64,000 bases of DNA from Candidatus Avelusimicrobium cornigerorum (GCA_002309715.1 DBXW01000005.1:124001-188000), one strand, 5' to 3'; positions 25,075 to 33,117 are shown, counted from the first letter of the stretch. Program-made: numbers and translations. The notes: generated by a model from the letters alone, not told the origin.

Positions 25075-25698
25075 ATGAAAATCGGCGGACTGATTAAATT
25101 TACGCTTATTGACTTCCCGGGACGGCCCGCAGCGGTAATTTTTACCCAGGGGTGTAATTTCCGCTGCCGCTACTGCCACAACCCGGAACTGGTGTATCCG
25201 CATTTATTCACCGAGCCCGCCCCCGAAGAGGAAATTTGGTCTTTCTTACAACGCCGCCAAGGTACCTTGGAGGGCGTTGTTGTTTCTGGGGGGGAGCCTA
25301 CCCTTCACGATGATCTTCCTGCCTTTATGGCGCAAATTAAAGCGTTCGGCTATGCTGTCAAGTTAGACACTAACGGCACGCGGCCGGAGATGATACAGGA
25401 ACTTATAGACAAAAAGTTGGTAGATTATATTGCGATGGACCTAAAAGCGCCGTTGGAAAAATATGCGCTGATTACCGGTACCGATACCAACCCGGAGATT
25501 TTAACCCGTTCTATGGATATTATCCGTCAAAGCGGGCTGGAATATGAGTTCCGCACCACCTACGATAAAGAGGTTCTTACCGACGCAGATATAGAGACGC
25601 TGAAAAAATTGACAAACAACACGCATTACCGCGTACAAGAGTGTTTGCCGGTTGCCAAAGAAAAGGCTGCTCTGAAAGTGTTGCACAAGGAATTGTAA
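25075..25698 (+). CDS. nrdG: Anaerobic ribonucleotide reductase activating protein (radical SAM)
   Basis: A 207-aa radical SAM activase with the cluster motif 'GCNFRCRYCHNPE' (CxxxCxxC), the GGE motif 'GVVVSGGEPTLHDDL' and 'YIAMDLKAPLEKYA'. It would use SAM to make the glycyl radical, here on the separate 72-aa protein. The N-terminal 'KIGGLIKFTLIDFPGRPAAV' is typical of the NrdG2/PflA-like branch. The start is taken at the ATG of MKIGG (25075); an in-frame GTG at 25054 is possible and neither has a clear ribosome site. 28 bases after the radical-domain gene. Confidence 0.9.
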   Translation: MKIGGLIKFTLIDFPGRPAAVIFTQGCNFRCRYCHNPELVYPHLFTEPAPEEEIWSFLQRRQGTLEGVVVSGGEPTLHDDLPAFMAQIKAFGYAVKLDTNGTRPEMIQELIDKKLVDYIAMDLKAPLEKYALITGTDTNPEILTRSMDIIRQSGLEYEFRTTYDKEVLTDADIETLKKLTNNTHYRVQECLPVAKEKAALKVLHKEL

Positions 25699-25703
25699 AT
25701 CTA

Positions 25704-25739
25704 ACAACCGTAAGGCGCCAAATCGCTTGGTTGTTTTTT
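25704..25739 (+). terminator. Terminator of the nrdD-nrdG locus
   Basis: AACAACC / GGTTGTT stem followed by an eight-base T-run, just after nrdG. Confidence 0.85.
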
Positions 25740-25742
25740 TTC

Positions 25743-25782
25743 TACAATGATTTTGTCGGAAATTTACTTTAGGGGAAATAAA
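25743..25782 (+). promoter_or_regulatory. Pilin upstream element shared with the 58-kb pilin
   Basis: TCTACAAT..TTTGTCGGAAATTTACTTT and a purine-rich ribosome site (AGGGGA) are almost identical to 58316-58355 before the other pilin gene. TACAAT may be the -10 box. Confidence 0.6.
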
Positions 25783-26367
25783 ATGCAGAATAATCGTTGT
25801 AAAAAGGGCTTTACGCTCATTGAACTCTTGGTAGTAGTTTTAATCATTGGCATACTCGCGGCGATTGCCATGCCGCAATACCAAAAAGCTGTGGAAAAAT
25901 CGCGTGCTATAAAGGCATATCAAGCGGCTAAAGCATTTCAACGTCAAATTGATTTGGCGTTAATAAATGTGCCTAGTGATTCTTGTTCTGCTTGCGGCGA
26001 AAACTGTTATTTTTATTTAACAGGCAGTAGTCGTCATACGGGGAATGGGGCTTGCTATCCGGCGTATGAGCCAGAAGTGGACGTTGCGGGCAGATTTGAG
26101 GATACAAACGATGTATTAAGTGAAAACGAAGGAATATCCTACGAAGTGTTTTTTGAAGCAGATTCCTCCGGTGAGATAATGGCGGAGACTGAACATTTCG
26201 GTCTGCACTTTATACGGGATGCCCGCGCAACTTGGAAAGACTCCTGCTCGGGATGGGATAATATAGGAAAAGCAATTTGTTCCAGCATGTCCACCAAATG
26301 TGTTTATTACTGCCCTGAATATAGCAACTGTGAAAAAATCCGCGGAGGCACGGAGTGCGAAGAGTAG
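25783..26367 (+). CDS. Cysteine-rich type IV pilin-like protein
   Basis: A 194-aa prepilin: leader MQNNRCKKG, cleavage before 'FTLIELLVVVLIIGILAAIA', Glu5 present, then 'MPQYQKAVEKSRAIKAYQAA'. The head is acidic and holds ten cysteines (for example SCSACGENC, CVYYCPEYSNC and the terminal TECEE), so it is probably cross-linked by several disulfides. This differs from the two-cysteine pilins at 13.5-14.7 kb and suggests a minor or specialised subunit. Start chosen at the ATG preceding the prepilin leader, with AGGGGA 8 bases upstream. Confidence 0.88.
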   Translation: MQNNRCKKGFTLIELLVVVLIIGILAAIAMPQYQKAVEKSRAIKAYQAAKAFQRQIDLALINVPSDSCSACGENCYFYLTGSSRHTGNGACYPAYEPEVDVAGRFEDTNDVLSENEGISYEVFFEADSSGEIMAETEHFGLHFIRDARATWKDSCSGWDNIGKAICSSMSTKCVYYCPEYSNCEKIRGGTECEE

Positions 26368-26422
26368 TTGTAAATTCTCTTCCATAAAACCTCGGGTACT
26401 CGCCCATGGTAGTTTACTTACA

Positions 26423-26462
26423 CAAAAAAGTACGCGCCCTTTCTAACGAAAGAGCGCGTACT
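26423..26462 (-). terminator. Terminator of the rimP-nusA-infB operon
   Basis: AGTACGCGC...GCGCGTACT with an inner CTTTC/GAAAG pairing, followed on minus by six U. It lies beyond the repeat elements, about 290 bases after the infB stop, so those repeats would be transcribed. Confidence 0.8.
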
Positions 26463-26520
26463 AAATTGGTGGCGGGCAAGACCGCCGTGCCCGTGTGGCA
26501 CATTTTTAACTAGGTATACC

Positions 26521-26631
26521 AAACACAACCCCGCGCCAAAAGCGCGGGGTTTCGTATAGTAGATGTTTTTGGGTAAGACAAACAGAGGTCCAAGACCTTC
26601 CGCCTGCCCCCGGCAAGGGGGGCAAGCACTA
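26521..26631. repeat. Intergenic repeat element, copy 1
   Basis: A 110-bp unit with two strong hairpins: CCCCGCGCC/GCGCGGGG and GCCCCC/GGGGGC. It recurs 123 bases downstream with about 5% differences. Confidence 0.9.
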
Positions 26632-26643
26632 GGTTGATATATT

Positions 26644-26753
26644 AAACATAACCCTGCGCCAAAAGCGCGGGGTTTCGTATAGTAGATGTTTTTGGGTAAG
26701 GCAAACAGAGGTCCAAGACCTTCCGCCTGCCCCCGGCAAGGGGGCAAGCACTA
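26644..26753. repeat. Intergenic repeat element, copy 2
   Basis: Second copy of the unit at 26521, ending at the infB stop codon. Its hairpins would lie directly in the infB 3' untranslated RNA. Confidence 0.9.
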
Positions 26754-29093
26754 CATTTTAATACGGCGGGTAACGTTTTCCTTTTTGAAGCACTCAATGG
26801 TATCGCCTTCGGCGACTCCCTTAAATCCTTCAATCAAGATACCGCACTCATAGCCTTTTTCCACTTCTTTGACGTCGTCTTTGAAGCGTTTGAGTCCGCC
26901 TATTTTGCCGTGTCCGACTTCTTCGCCGTTACGTTTGATGCGGACTTCATAACCGCGATAAATCGTACCGGTATCCACGAGTGAGCCGGAAATCAGCCCG
27001 GAACTTAATTTCATTACCTTTTTAATGGTAGCGGTACCGACGATCGTTTCCACCACGTCGGGTTCTAATAAACCTTCCATAGCGGCTTTGATGTCTTCCA
27101 ACAGTTCAAAGATAATGGTATAGCGGCGAATTTCAATACCTTCGCGTTCGGCTTCGGCCTGGGCTTTATTTTCCACATCTACGTGGAACCCGATGACAAC
27201 GGCATTGGAAGCCTTAGCCAATAAGATATCAGATTCGTTGATATTGCCCGGTGCGGAAAGCACGATATCCACTTCCACTTCATCTGACGGGATACGCAAC
27301 AAAGCGTCTTTGATAGCCTCAATAGAGCCTTGTACGTCGGCTTTCAAAATAAGGCTGAGTTTTTTGACGGTATTTGCGCCTTCTTCATCGGTTTTGGCCA
27401 AGTTCATTAAAGAGGCCTGTTTGCGGTGTGCCTGCGCATTTTCTTTTTGCGCGAGTTTGCGTTTCTCCGCTGTATACCGGGCTTCTTTTTCGCTGGGCAT
27501 AATGTAAAGCGTGTCGCCCACTTGAGGCGGCTCGCCGTTGATACCTAAAATTTCCGCCGGCACGCTGGGGCCGATTTTTTGGTAGCGTTGCGAATTTTCG
27601 TCAATAAGCGCGCGGATACGACCGTAGTTGGTACCTACGATAAACGGATCGCCTACTTGCATAGTGCCTTTTTGCACAAGCACGGTGGCCACGACGCCGC
27701 GTTTATTGTCGCGTTTACTTTCCAAAATGACGCCTACGCCCGGTCTGTCGGGGTTTGCTTTAAGTTCCATAATTTCGGCTTGCAACGCAATCATTTCCAA
27801 GAGTTTATCAATGTTGATATGTTTTTTAGCGGAAATTTCCACAAAAATAGTGCTACCTTGCCACTCTTCGGGCACAAGTCCGCGGGCGGCGAGATCTTGT
27901 TTGACTCGGTCGGGGTTGGCACCGGGCAAGTCAATTTTGTTGACAGCCACAATAATGGGGGCCTTAGCGGCTTTGGCGTGTTCCATGGCTTCAATTGTTT
28001 GGGGCATGATACCGTCAGTAGCCGATACCACAAGCACCACAATATCGGTGGCTTGCGCTCCGCGCGCACGCATGGCGGTAAACGCTTCGTGACCGGGTGT
28101 ATCCAAGAAAGTTAACACGCCGCGCGGCGTTTTAACACGGTATGCGCCGATATGCTGGGTAATAGCGCCAGCCTCTTGATCCACGACGTTTGATTTGCGG
28201 ATAGCGTCTAACAAACTCGTTTTACCGTGGTCCACGTGTCCCATAATGGTAATGACCGGGCTACGCGGTTTTAGGTCAGCGGGGTTATCTTCCGTTTCCA
28301 TAGCCGCAACGGCCTCTTGGGTTAAATCTTCTTCGGCCAGTTCCGCTTTGAAACCACATTCATCCACGATTAGTTCAATCATATCCGTTTCTAACCGTTG
28401 GTTAATCGTGGCAAAAATACCCATGGTCATTAGTTTTTTGATGAAATCGTTTGTTTTGATATTCATCTTTTCGGCTAATTCTTTAACGGTAGGTTGCCCG
28501 ACAATACGAATGGTTTTATCGTCTTTGGGTGCCTCGGCCGATTGTGCCGGTTTGGCGTGGCCGTGGCGGTCCGTATGGGGTTGCGGCTTGGGTTGAGAGA
28601 CCGGTTGCACGGGCGCGGGTTTAGGCGCGGGCTGAACTACCGGTTTGGGCGCCACTTGCGCTTGCGGCTTGGGTTGAGAGACCGGTTGCACGGGCGCGGG
28701 TTTAAGCGCGGGCTGAACTACCGGTTTGGGGGCCACTTGCGCTTGCGGCTTGGGTTGAGGGACCGGTTGTACGGGCGCGGGTTTAGGCGCAGGCTGAACT
28801 ACCGGTTTCGGGGCCTCGTTTATAGGCTCGGCTGTAATCGGCTTTTCTTCGGCTTTTACCGTAGCGGTTTTGGCCGTTTTGGTAGATTTTTTAGTCGTTG
28901 TTTTGGCTGTCTCTTTGGTTTTGACCGTTTTTTTAGCGACAGTTTTTTTAGCGGCTGTTTTAGGAGCCGTTTTTTTGGCCGTTGTTTTTTTAGCGGTTGT
29001 TTTCGTGGCTGTTTTTTTAGCCGTTGTTTTTTTAGCAACCGTTTTTTTCTTCGGTGTTTTTTCTTCTTCCGTATTAGGCGTTTTCTTGGTCAT
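26751..29093 (-). CDS. infB: Translation initiation factor IF-2
   Basis: A 780-aa GTPase that places initiator tRNA on the ribosome. Residues 1-75 are a Lys/Ala/Thr-rich tract; about 95-185 is proline-rich with three 27-aa repeats; then IF2N ('VKELAEKMNIKTNDFIKKL'). The G domain has G1 'GHVDHGKTSLLDAI', G3 'DTPGHEAF' and G4 'NKID', followed by the beta-barrel and C-terminal initiator-tRNA-binding domains ('GHGKIGGLKRFKDDVKEV'). SD AGGAGG, inside the end of nusA (20-base overlap). Confidence 0.97.
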   Translation of the reverse strand: MTKKTPNTEEEKTPKKKTVAKKTTAKKTATKTTAKKTTAKKTAPKTAAKKTVAKKTVKTKETAKTTTKKSTKTAKTATVKAEEKPITAEPINEAPKPVVQPAPKPAPVQPVPQPKPQAQVAPKPVVQPALKPAPVQPVSQPKPQAQVAPKPVVQPAPKPAPVQPVSQPKPQPHTDRHGHAKPAQSAEAPKDDKTIRIVGQPTVKELAEKMNIKTNDFIKKLMTMGIFATINQRLETDMIELIVDECGFKAELAEEDLTQEAVAAMETEDNPADLKPRSPVITIMGHVDHGKTSLLDAIRKSNVVDQEAGAITQHIGAYRVKTPRGVLTFLDTPGHEAFTAMRARGAQATDIVVLVVSATDGIMPQTIEAMEHAKAAKAPIIVAVNKIDLPGANPDRVKQDLAARGLVPEEWQGSTIFVEISAKKHINIDKLLEMIALQAEIMELKANPDRPGVGVILESKRDNKRGVVATVLVQKGTMQVGDPFIVGTNYGRIRALIDENSQRYQKIGPSVPAEILGINGEPPQVGDTLYIMPSEKEARYTAEKRKLAQKENAQAHRKQASLMNLAKTDEEGANTVKKLSLILKADVQGSIEAIKDALLRIPSDEVEVDIVLSAPGNINESDILLAKASNAVVIGFHVDVENKAQAEAEREGIEIRRYTIIFELLEDIKAAMEGLLEPDVVETIVGTATIKKVMKLSSGLISGSLVDTGTIYRGYEVRIKRNGEEVGHGKIGGLKRFKDDVKEVEKGYECGILIEGFKGVAEGDTIECFKKENVTRRIKM
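28573..28810. repeat. Three 81-bp tandem repeats in infB
   Basis: Period 81 bases (27 codons) encoding 'KPVVQPAPKPAPVQPVSQPK' plus PQAQVA, with small substitutions (P to L, P to S). Lies in the flexible N-terminal linker, where length variation is usually tolerated. Confidence 0.9.
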
Positions 29094-30453
29094 CGGCGGC
29101 CTCCTGCGGTTGCTCGCTTTGGGAGGCTACGAATTTTTTAGCCCCTTCAATAATTTTGGCTGCCGTTTTCTCGCCGATACCTTGTACCGTAGACAAATGT
29201 TCGGGAGTAGCGGTTGCCAATTGTTCTACAGAAGTAAAACCGGATTTTTGCAATACTTCGGCCATTTTTGGGCCGATGCCTTCTACCCCGGCAAATAAAT
29301 CTTGGATTGCATCGGTAGCGGCTTTTTCGGCCTTGGCTTTTTGGCTCTCACTCTTGACGTCTAATTCCCAACCGGTCAAGCGGCAAGCCAGTTTAATGTT
29401 TTGCCAATCTTTCCCAATCGCAATAGCCAATTGGTCATCCGGTACGATGATAGTGGCTTTTTTGTCGGTTACACTGTCAATTTTCACAAAATTGGCTTTG
29501 GCCGGAGCAATGGCGTTCATAAGAACGGTAGAAATATCGTCGGAATAGTTGATCAGGTCCACGCGTTCGCCGGAGAGTTCGTTCATAACCGCACGGATGC
29601 GAATACCGCGCATACCTACGCATGTGCCGATGGGATCAATTTTATTATCAATGCTGGACACCATTACTTTAGCGCGAAAACCGGGATCACGTTCTACTTT
29701 TTTAATTTCCACAATGCCTTCATTGATTTCCGGCACTTCTACTTTGAATAATTCTTCTAAAAATTTACCGTTGGCGCGCGACAAAATCACATACGGCCCA
29801 CGTTGGCCTTTGTCCATGCGGAAAGCGGCTGATTTGTAGCGCCCGAGTACCGGATCGTCACCGATGTTAGCCAAGTCGTTTTGATTAAGTACTTTGGCAA
29901 TAATGGCTTTTACGCGAGAGCCGGTGGTATAGCGTTCTTTGCGGATTTGTTCGCAGTAAGGCAAGATGGCTTCAATTTTGCCCAAATCCACGATGATATC
30001 TCTATCGGAAAAGCGGCGTACCGAACCGGTAATCACTTCGCCTTCACGCGGTTTAAATTCTTTATAAAAATTATCGCGCTCAATACCCCGCACTTTTTGA
30101 ATAAGCACTTGTTTGGCAATTTGTGCGGCGATGCGGGAGAAGTCTTCCACTTCTAGCGTTAAAGTAGCCACGTCACCGGTTTTGGGGTTTTTTAAGTATT
30201 TTTTTGCGCCCTCTACGTCAATTTCCGTTTCCGGGTTGGTTACAAAATCCACTACGTTAAGCGTTTGGAACGCTTTGACGGAACCTTGTTCCACGTCAAT
30301 TTTGGCGCAGATTTGGGCGGTTTTGCCCAAGTTTTTGCGAAGTGCGGAAACGAGCGCGTCTTCAATCGTTTTCAAAATATCTTCGCGTTTGATGTTTTTT
30401 TCTCTTTCAAGCCCCTCTAAAGCGAGGATTAAATCTTTTGCTGTTCCTTCCAT
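29074..30453 (-). CDS. nusA: Transcription termination/antitermination factor NusA
   Basis: A 459-aa RNA-polymerase-associated factor. N-terminal domain from 'DLILALEGLEREKNIKREDI', S1 domain around 'GEVITGSVRRFSDRDIIVDLG', two KH domains ('DPIGTCVGMRGIRIRAVMNE' and 'QLAIAIGKDWQNIKLACRLT'), and a C-terminal helix-hairpin-helix region ('LFAGVEGIGPKMAEVLQKSG', 'LSTVQGIGEKTAAKIIEGAK') replacing E. coli-type acidic repeats. SD AAAGGAG. It lies between rimP and infB, the conserved order. Confidence 0.97.
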   Translation of the reverse strand: MEGTAKDLILALEGLEREKNIKREDILKTIEDALVSALRKNLGKTAQICAKIDVEQGSVKAFQTLNVVDFVTNPETEIDVEGAKKYLKNPKTGDVATLTLEVEDFSRIAAQIAKQVLIQKVRGIERDNFYKEFKPREGEVITGSVRRFSDRDIIVDLGKIEAILPYCEQIRKERYTTGSRVKAIIAKVLNQNDLANIGDDPVLGRYKSAAFRMDKGQRGPYVILSRANGKFLEELFKVEVPEINEGIVEIKKVERDPGFRAKVMVSSIDNKIDPIGTCVGMRGIRIRAVMNELSGERVDLINYSDDISTVLMNAIAPAKANFVKIDSVTDKKATIIVPDDQLAIAIGKDWQNIKLACRLTGWELDVKSESQKAKAEKAATDAIQDLFAGVEGIGPKMAEVLQKSGFTSVEQLATATPEHLSTVQGIGEKTAAKIIEGAKKFVASQSEQPQEAADDQENA

Positions 30454-30476
30454 ATTATTTGTTCTCCTTTGTGGTG

Positions 30477-30935
30477 TTAAAATTCAAGGACCGGGTCCAA
30501 GTTTGCTTTTTTGATGTTGTCGTAGGCGAAATGGTACCGGTTGGTACCGTCGTCTAACACAAATTCTTTGTCATCCGCCGAGGCGATCACCCCGGTAAAA
30601 AATCCACGGCCGTCAAGCGGTACTTTGAGCACAATTTTCACCCGTTGCGAAACGAATTGCTTAAAATGTGCCGGCTTTTTAAGTACACGTTGCACGCCGG
30701 GGGAAGATACTTCCAAAATGTAAGCACCGTCAATTAAATTTTCCATTTCCAAAACGGCATCTATTTTGTCCGTTAAAGCGCCGCAATCATCTAATGTTAC
30801 GCCGCCGACTTTATCTACAAAGAATTGGAGCAGTTTTTTCTTGCCTTGATTTTGAATGACTAAATCAACCAGTTCTACTTTTTCGTTCTCCAATGCTTTG
30901 GCTACGGTTTGCTCAATCGTGTTCGCGTCTTTCAT
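30477..30935 (-). CDS. rimP: Ribosome maturation factor RimP
   Basis: A 152-aa factor for 30S assembly. The conserved blocks are 'VELVDLVIQNQGKKKLLQFF', 'VTLDDCGALTDKIDAVLE', 'YILEVSSPGVQRVLKKPAHF' and 'GFFTGVIASADDKEFVLDDG' (the Sm-like C-terminal domain). The length is normal. First gene of rimP-nusA-infB, preceded by a strong promoter and a leader hairpin. SD AAGGAG 7 bases before the ATG. Confidence 0.95.
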   Translation of the reverse strand: MKDANTIEQTVAKALENEKVELVDLVIQNQGKKKLLQFFVDKVGGVTLDDCGALTDKIDAVLEMENLIDGAYILEVSSPGVQRVLKKPAHFKQFVSQRVKIVLKVPLDGRGFFTGVIASADDKEFVLDDGTNRYHFAYDNIKKANLDPVLEF

Positions 30936-30962
30936 AATTACTCCTTATGGGCCGTACTAACG

Positions 30963-30988
30963 AAAAAGCGACTTGTGTTCAAGTCGCT
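30963..30988 (-). promoter_or_regulatory. Terminator-like hairpin in the rimP-nusA-infB leader (possible attenuator)
   Basis: AGCGACTTG / CAAGTCGCT stem followed on minus by five U, between the promoter and rimP. No minus-strand gene lies upstream, so it cannot be ending another transcript; it either attenuates this operon or protects the 5' end. Confidence 0.6.
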
Positions 30989-31000
30989 CTTACTATACAT

Positions 31001-31029
31001 ATAATATCATTTGCGGCAAAAATTGTCAA
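31001..31029 (-). promoter_or_regulatory. Strong sigma70-type promoter of rimP-nusA-infB
   Basis: Perfect -35 TTGACA (31024-31029), 17-base spacer and -10 TATTAT (31001-31006) on minus. Predicted start near 30994. Confidence 0.85.
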
Positions 31030-31051
31030 TAATTCTAATTAGTTTTTAGTC

Positions 31052-31080
31052 TTGCCGGTGGGTATATACTTGTTTAGAAT
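31052..31080 (+). promoter_or_regulatory. Promoter of the outer-membrane beta-barrel gene
   Basis: TTGCCG (31052-31057), 17-base spacer, TAGAAT (31075-31080), 34 bases before the ATG at 31115. Confidence 0.7.
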
Positions 31081-31114
31081 GGGGAAGTCGTTAATTTTAC
31101 CAAGGGGGAAACCA

Positions 31115-32122
31115 ATGAAGAAAATTCATATTGCTGTACTGGCTATAGTTCTGCTGCTAATGGTCAGTTTAGTTTTTGCCCAGAAAGGGCAAGAAACTTT
31201 TGTCACCGGCGACGTATCCGCCGTGAATACGCCTGGAGGGGTGGTAGTCCAGGGTGAACAAGTCGCCGTAACGGTACCGATACAAGGTGCCCGTCACATG
31301 ACACATAAAGCGGTGGCTCATCATACGGTGAAGGCCAATCAACAGGCCGTGGGGGCCAAAGACACGCAAGCCGATAATGCGGCCTCGCTTAAAAAGGGAA
31401 CGCCGAAGGTCAAGGTTAATAAAACCACTACGGAAACCGACGTTTATGATATGCGTACAAAAAACAAAAAGGGAGTGACCGATTACGAGGTTGTGGAAAA
31501 AACCGTCACTAATCCGCAAGGTAAACAAACAACCGAGGGGGTTGTTTACAGTGCGTATACGCCCAGTAAGGCGGCACTTACCAACGATAAAAAAATGGAA
31601 GTTTCTTTAGCGGGTGGCGTGACGCGGTTTGTAAACAAGGATAATCAGGGCAACCGTTATGGGGCCGCCGGCTTGGTGGGCGGAATTAGCGCATTAAGAA
31701 ACGTAAATGATTATTTGGCGTTGGGGGTGGATTACACGATGTTTCATCCGAGCCATAAAACGCACGGCAGCGGGGCAACAGAAGTGCGTTATGACGGTAT
31801 GTATGCGCATGATATATCGTTAGCCGGGAAACTAACACTCAATCCGTGGGATAATTTTCGTGTTTATTTACCGATGGGCGTTGGTATGATGAATGCCCGA
31901 ATGCGCACGAAAGCGAGCGGACTACGCACGGATGAAGATAAATGGGGCGCGGCCTTTTATGTCGGTGCGGGGATGCAGTATGATGTAACGTGCTGGATGT
32001 TTGCCGGGGTAGAATATCGGTATACGTATGGGTTTATCAGTGATAAGGACTTAACTCCCTTGCACAAAGATGATAACTTGCAATTTCATTCACTTATGTT
32101 GCGTGTAGGGATGCGTTTTTAA
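31115..32122 (+). CDS. Outer-membrane beta-barrel protein of unknown role
   Basis: A 335-aa protein with a signal peptide (cleavage near LVFA-QK). Residues 20-150 are polar, Lys/Thr-rich and probably extended. From about 160 ('KMEVSLAGGVTRFVNKDNQG') alternating hydrophobic strands run to a C-terminal 'FHSLMLRVGMRF', whose terminal Phe is the usual beta-barrel assembly signal. This matches an eight-stranded OmpA/OmpX-like porin fold. SD AAGGGGG before the ATG at 31115; the frame upstream of it lacks a ribosome site and carries the promoter. Confidence 0.75.
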   Translation: MKKIHIAVLAIVLLLMVSLVFAQKGQETFVTGDVSAVNTPGGVVVQGEQVAVTVPIQGARHMTHKAVAHHTVKANQQAVGAKDTQADNAASLKKGTPKVKVNKTTTETDVYDMRTKNKKGVTDYEVVEKTVTNPQGKQTTEGVVYSAYTPSKAALTNDKKMEVSLAGGVTRFVNKDNQGNRYGAAGLVGGISALRNVNDYLALGVDYTMFHPSHKTHGSGATEVRYDGMYAHDISLAGKLTLNPWDNFRVYLPMGVGMMNARMRTKASGLRTDEDKWGAAFYVGAGMQYDVTCWMFAGVEYRYTYGFISDKDLTPLHKDDNLQFHSLMLRVGMRF

Positions 32123-32142
32123 TCAAACCCTTTTGATAAAAA

Positions 32143-32173
32143 CAAAGAGCCGCCCGACCGGGCGGCTCTTTCT
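32143..32173. terminator. Bidirectional terminator between the barrel gene and the REC-GGDEF gene
   Basis: AAAGAGCCGCCCG ACCG GGCGGCTCTTT; A and T runs on both sides serve the convergent genes. Confidence 0.92.
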
Positions 32174-32187
32174 GCTTTCAAAACTTA

Positions 32188-33117
32188 TTATCCGCGGCGG
32201 TCTAATACGTAGTAACTCCCTTCTTCGTGCTTTTTGGCCAAGCACTTCAGTTCTGCGCCGATGTGGCTGACCATCGCAAACGAGTCCAACGGGTGTTTAG
32301 TATTGTGCACAATGCCGATGCCGATAGCCAAAAAGTTAAATTTCTCTATCTCTCCCTTGCGGTTGTGCGCCTGCATAAAACCTTGTTTGCGGTCCTCTTC
32401 GTTGTAAAAAGAAGGGGCCATTTCGTCTATGCGTTGGGTGATTTCTTTGGCAATGCTTTCCGCTTTTTCAAACGAGCACACAATAATAAAATCGTCTCCG
32501 CCGATATGTCCCACAAAGGCGTTTACGTCTTGCCGAGCGGCTTGTACGAGTACTTCGGCTGTTTGTTTGAGCACGCGGTCACCGGCTTCAAAGCCGTATT
32601 TATCGTTAAAAGATTTGAAATTGTTTAAGTCGCAATACAATACGGCAAAGGGTTTATTGCCGGCAATTTCCGCTTCCACACGCGCTTGAATGGAAGGATT
32701 ACCCGGCAGTCGCGTCAGCGGGTTGCAATCCATCTTTTGTTTATTGCGTTTTAATAATAATTTAACGCGTGCGACGATTTCGTCTTCGTCGGCAGGTTTG
32801 GTTAAATAGTCATCAATGTCCATCCCCAAACCTTCCAATTTGGTGTTTTTTTCGGTATTGGCAGTAAAGATAATAATGGGAGTGTGTAAATAACCGGTAC
32901 GGCTACGTACTTCACGCACGACCTCAAACCCGTTTTTTTGCGGCATATCGTAGTCCAGAATAAGTAAGTCCGGGTTTTCCTTATATGTTTTTTCAATGGC
33001 TTCTTGGCCGTTTTGTGCTTCAATGACCGTAAAACCGGCGTTAGTCAATATCTCCGATACTAAAAAACGGATCGCGTGAGAATCATCTGCTAATAAAATT
33101 TTGGCACTCTGTTGCAT
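32188..33117 (-). CDS. Response regulator with GGDEF domain (putative diguanylate cyclase)
   Basis: A 309-aa protein. Residues 1-125 form a receiver domain ('KILLADDSHAIRF', phospho-acceptor D55 in 'LLILDYDMP', K107 in 'DDYLTKPAD'). Residues 130-300 form a GGDEF domain ('NPLTRLPGN', 'FAVLYCDLNNFKSFNDKYGF', signature 206-210 'GGDDF', 'AIGIGIVHN'). The signature has Asp in place of Glu at the fourth position, so cyclase activity is plausible but unproven. c-di-GMP often controls pili and adhesion, fitting the pilin genes here. The cognate kinase is not in the window. Confidence 0.9.
   Translation of the reverse strand: MQQSAKILLADDSHAIRFLVSEILTNAGFTVIEAQNGQEAIEKTYKENPDLLILDYDMPQKNGFEVVREVRSRTGYLHTPIIIFTANTEKNTKLEGLGMDIDDYLTKPADEDEIVARVKLLLKRNKQKMDCNPLTRLPGNPSIQARVEAEIAGNKPFAVLYCDLNNFKSFNDKYGFEAGDRVLKQTAEVLVQAARQDVNAFVGHIGGDDFIIVCSFEKAESIAKEITQRIDEMAPSFYNEEDRKQGFMQAHNRKGEIEKFNFLAIGIGIVHNTKHPLDSFAMVSHIGAELKCLAKKHEEGSYYVLDRRG

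Larger units (their letters stand above)
26368..26750. other. Gene-free region with a terminator and a duplicated hairpin element
   Basis: Holds the infB operon terminator and two copies of a 110-bp element rich in inverted repeats. Minus-strand open frames through it are repetitive and are not believed to be genes. Confidence 0.75.

Noticed and set aside
26418..26747. 109-aa minus-strand frame with a repeated CRGQAEGLGPLF segment
   Set aside because: Translation of the duplicated hairpin element; the repeat is explained by DNA duplication and there is no ribosome site.
26521..26753. Possible CRISPR array
   Set aside because: Only two long copies, no short regular spacers and no cas gene nearby.
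27579..28115. 178-aa plus-strand frame inside infB
   Set aside because: Antisense to the conserved IF-2 GTPase domain, which is certainly coding.
28494..29141. 215-aa and overlapping plus-strand frames rich in Arg, Gly and Phe
   Set aside because: Antisense to the Lys/Pro repeats of infB; repetitive only because the real gene is.
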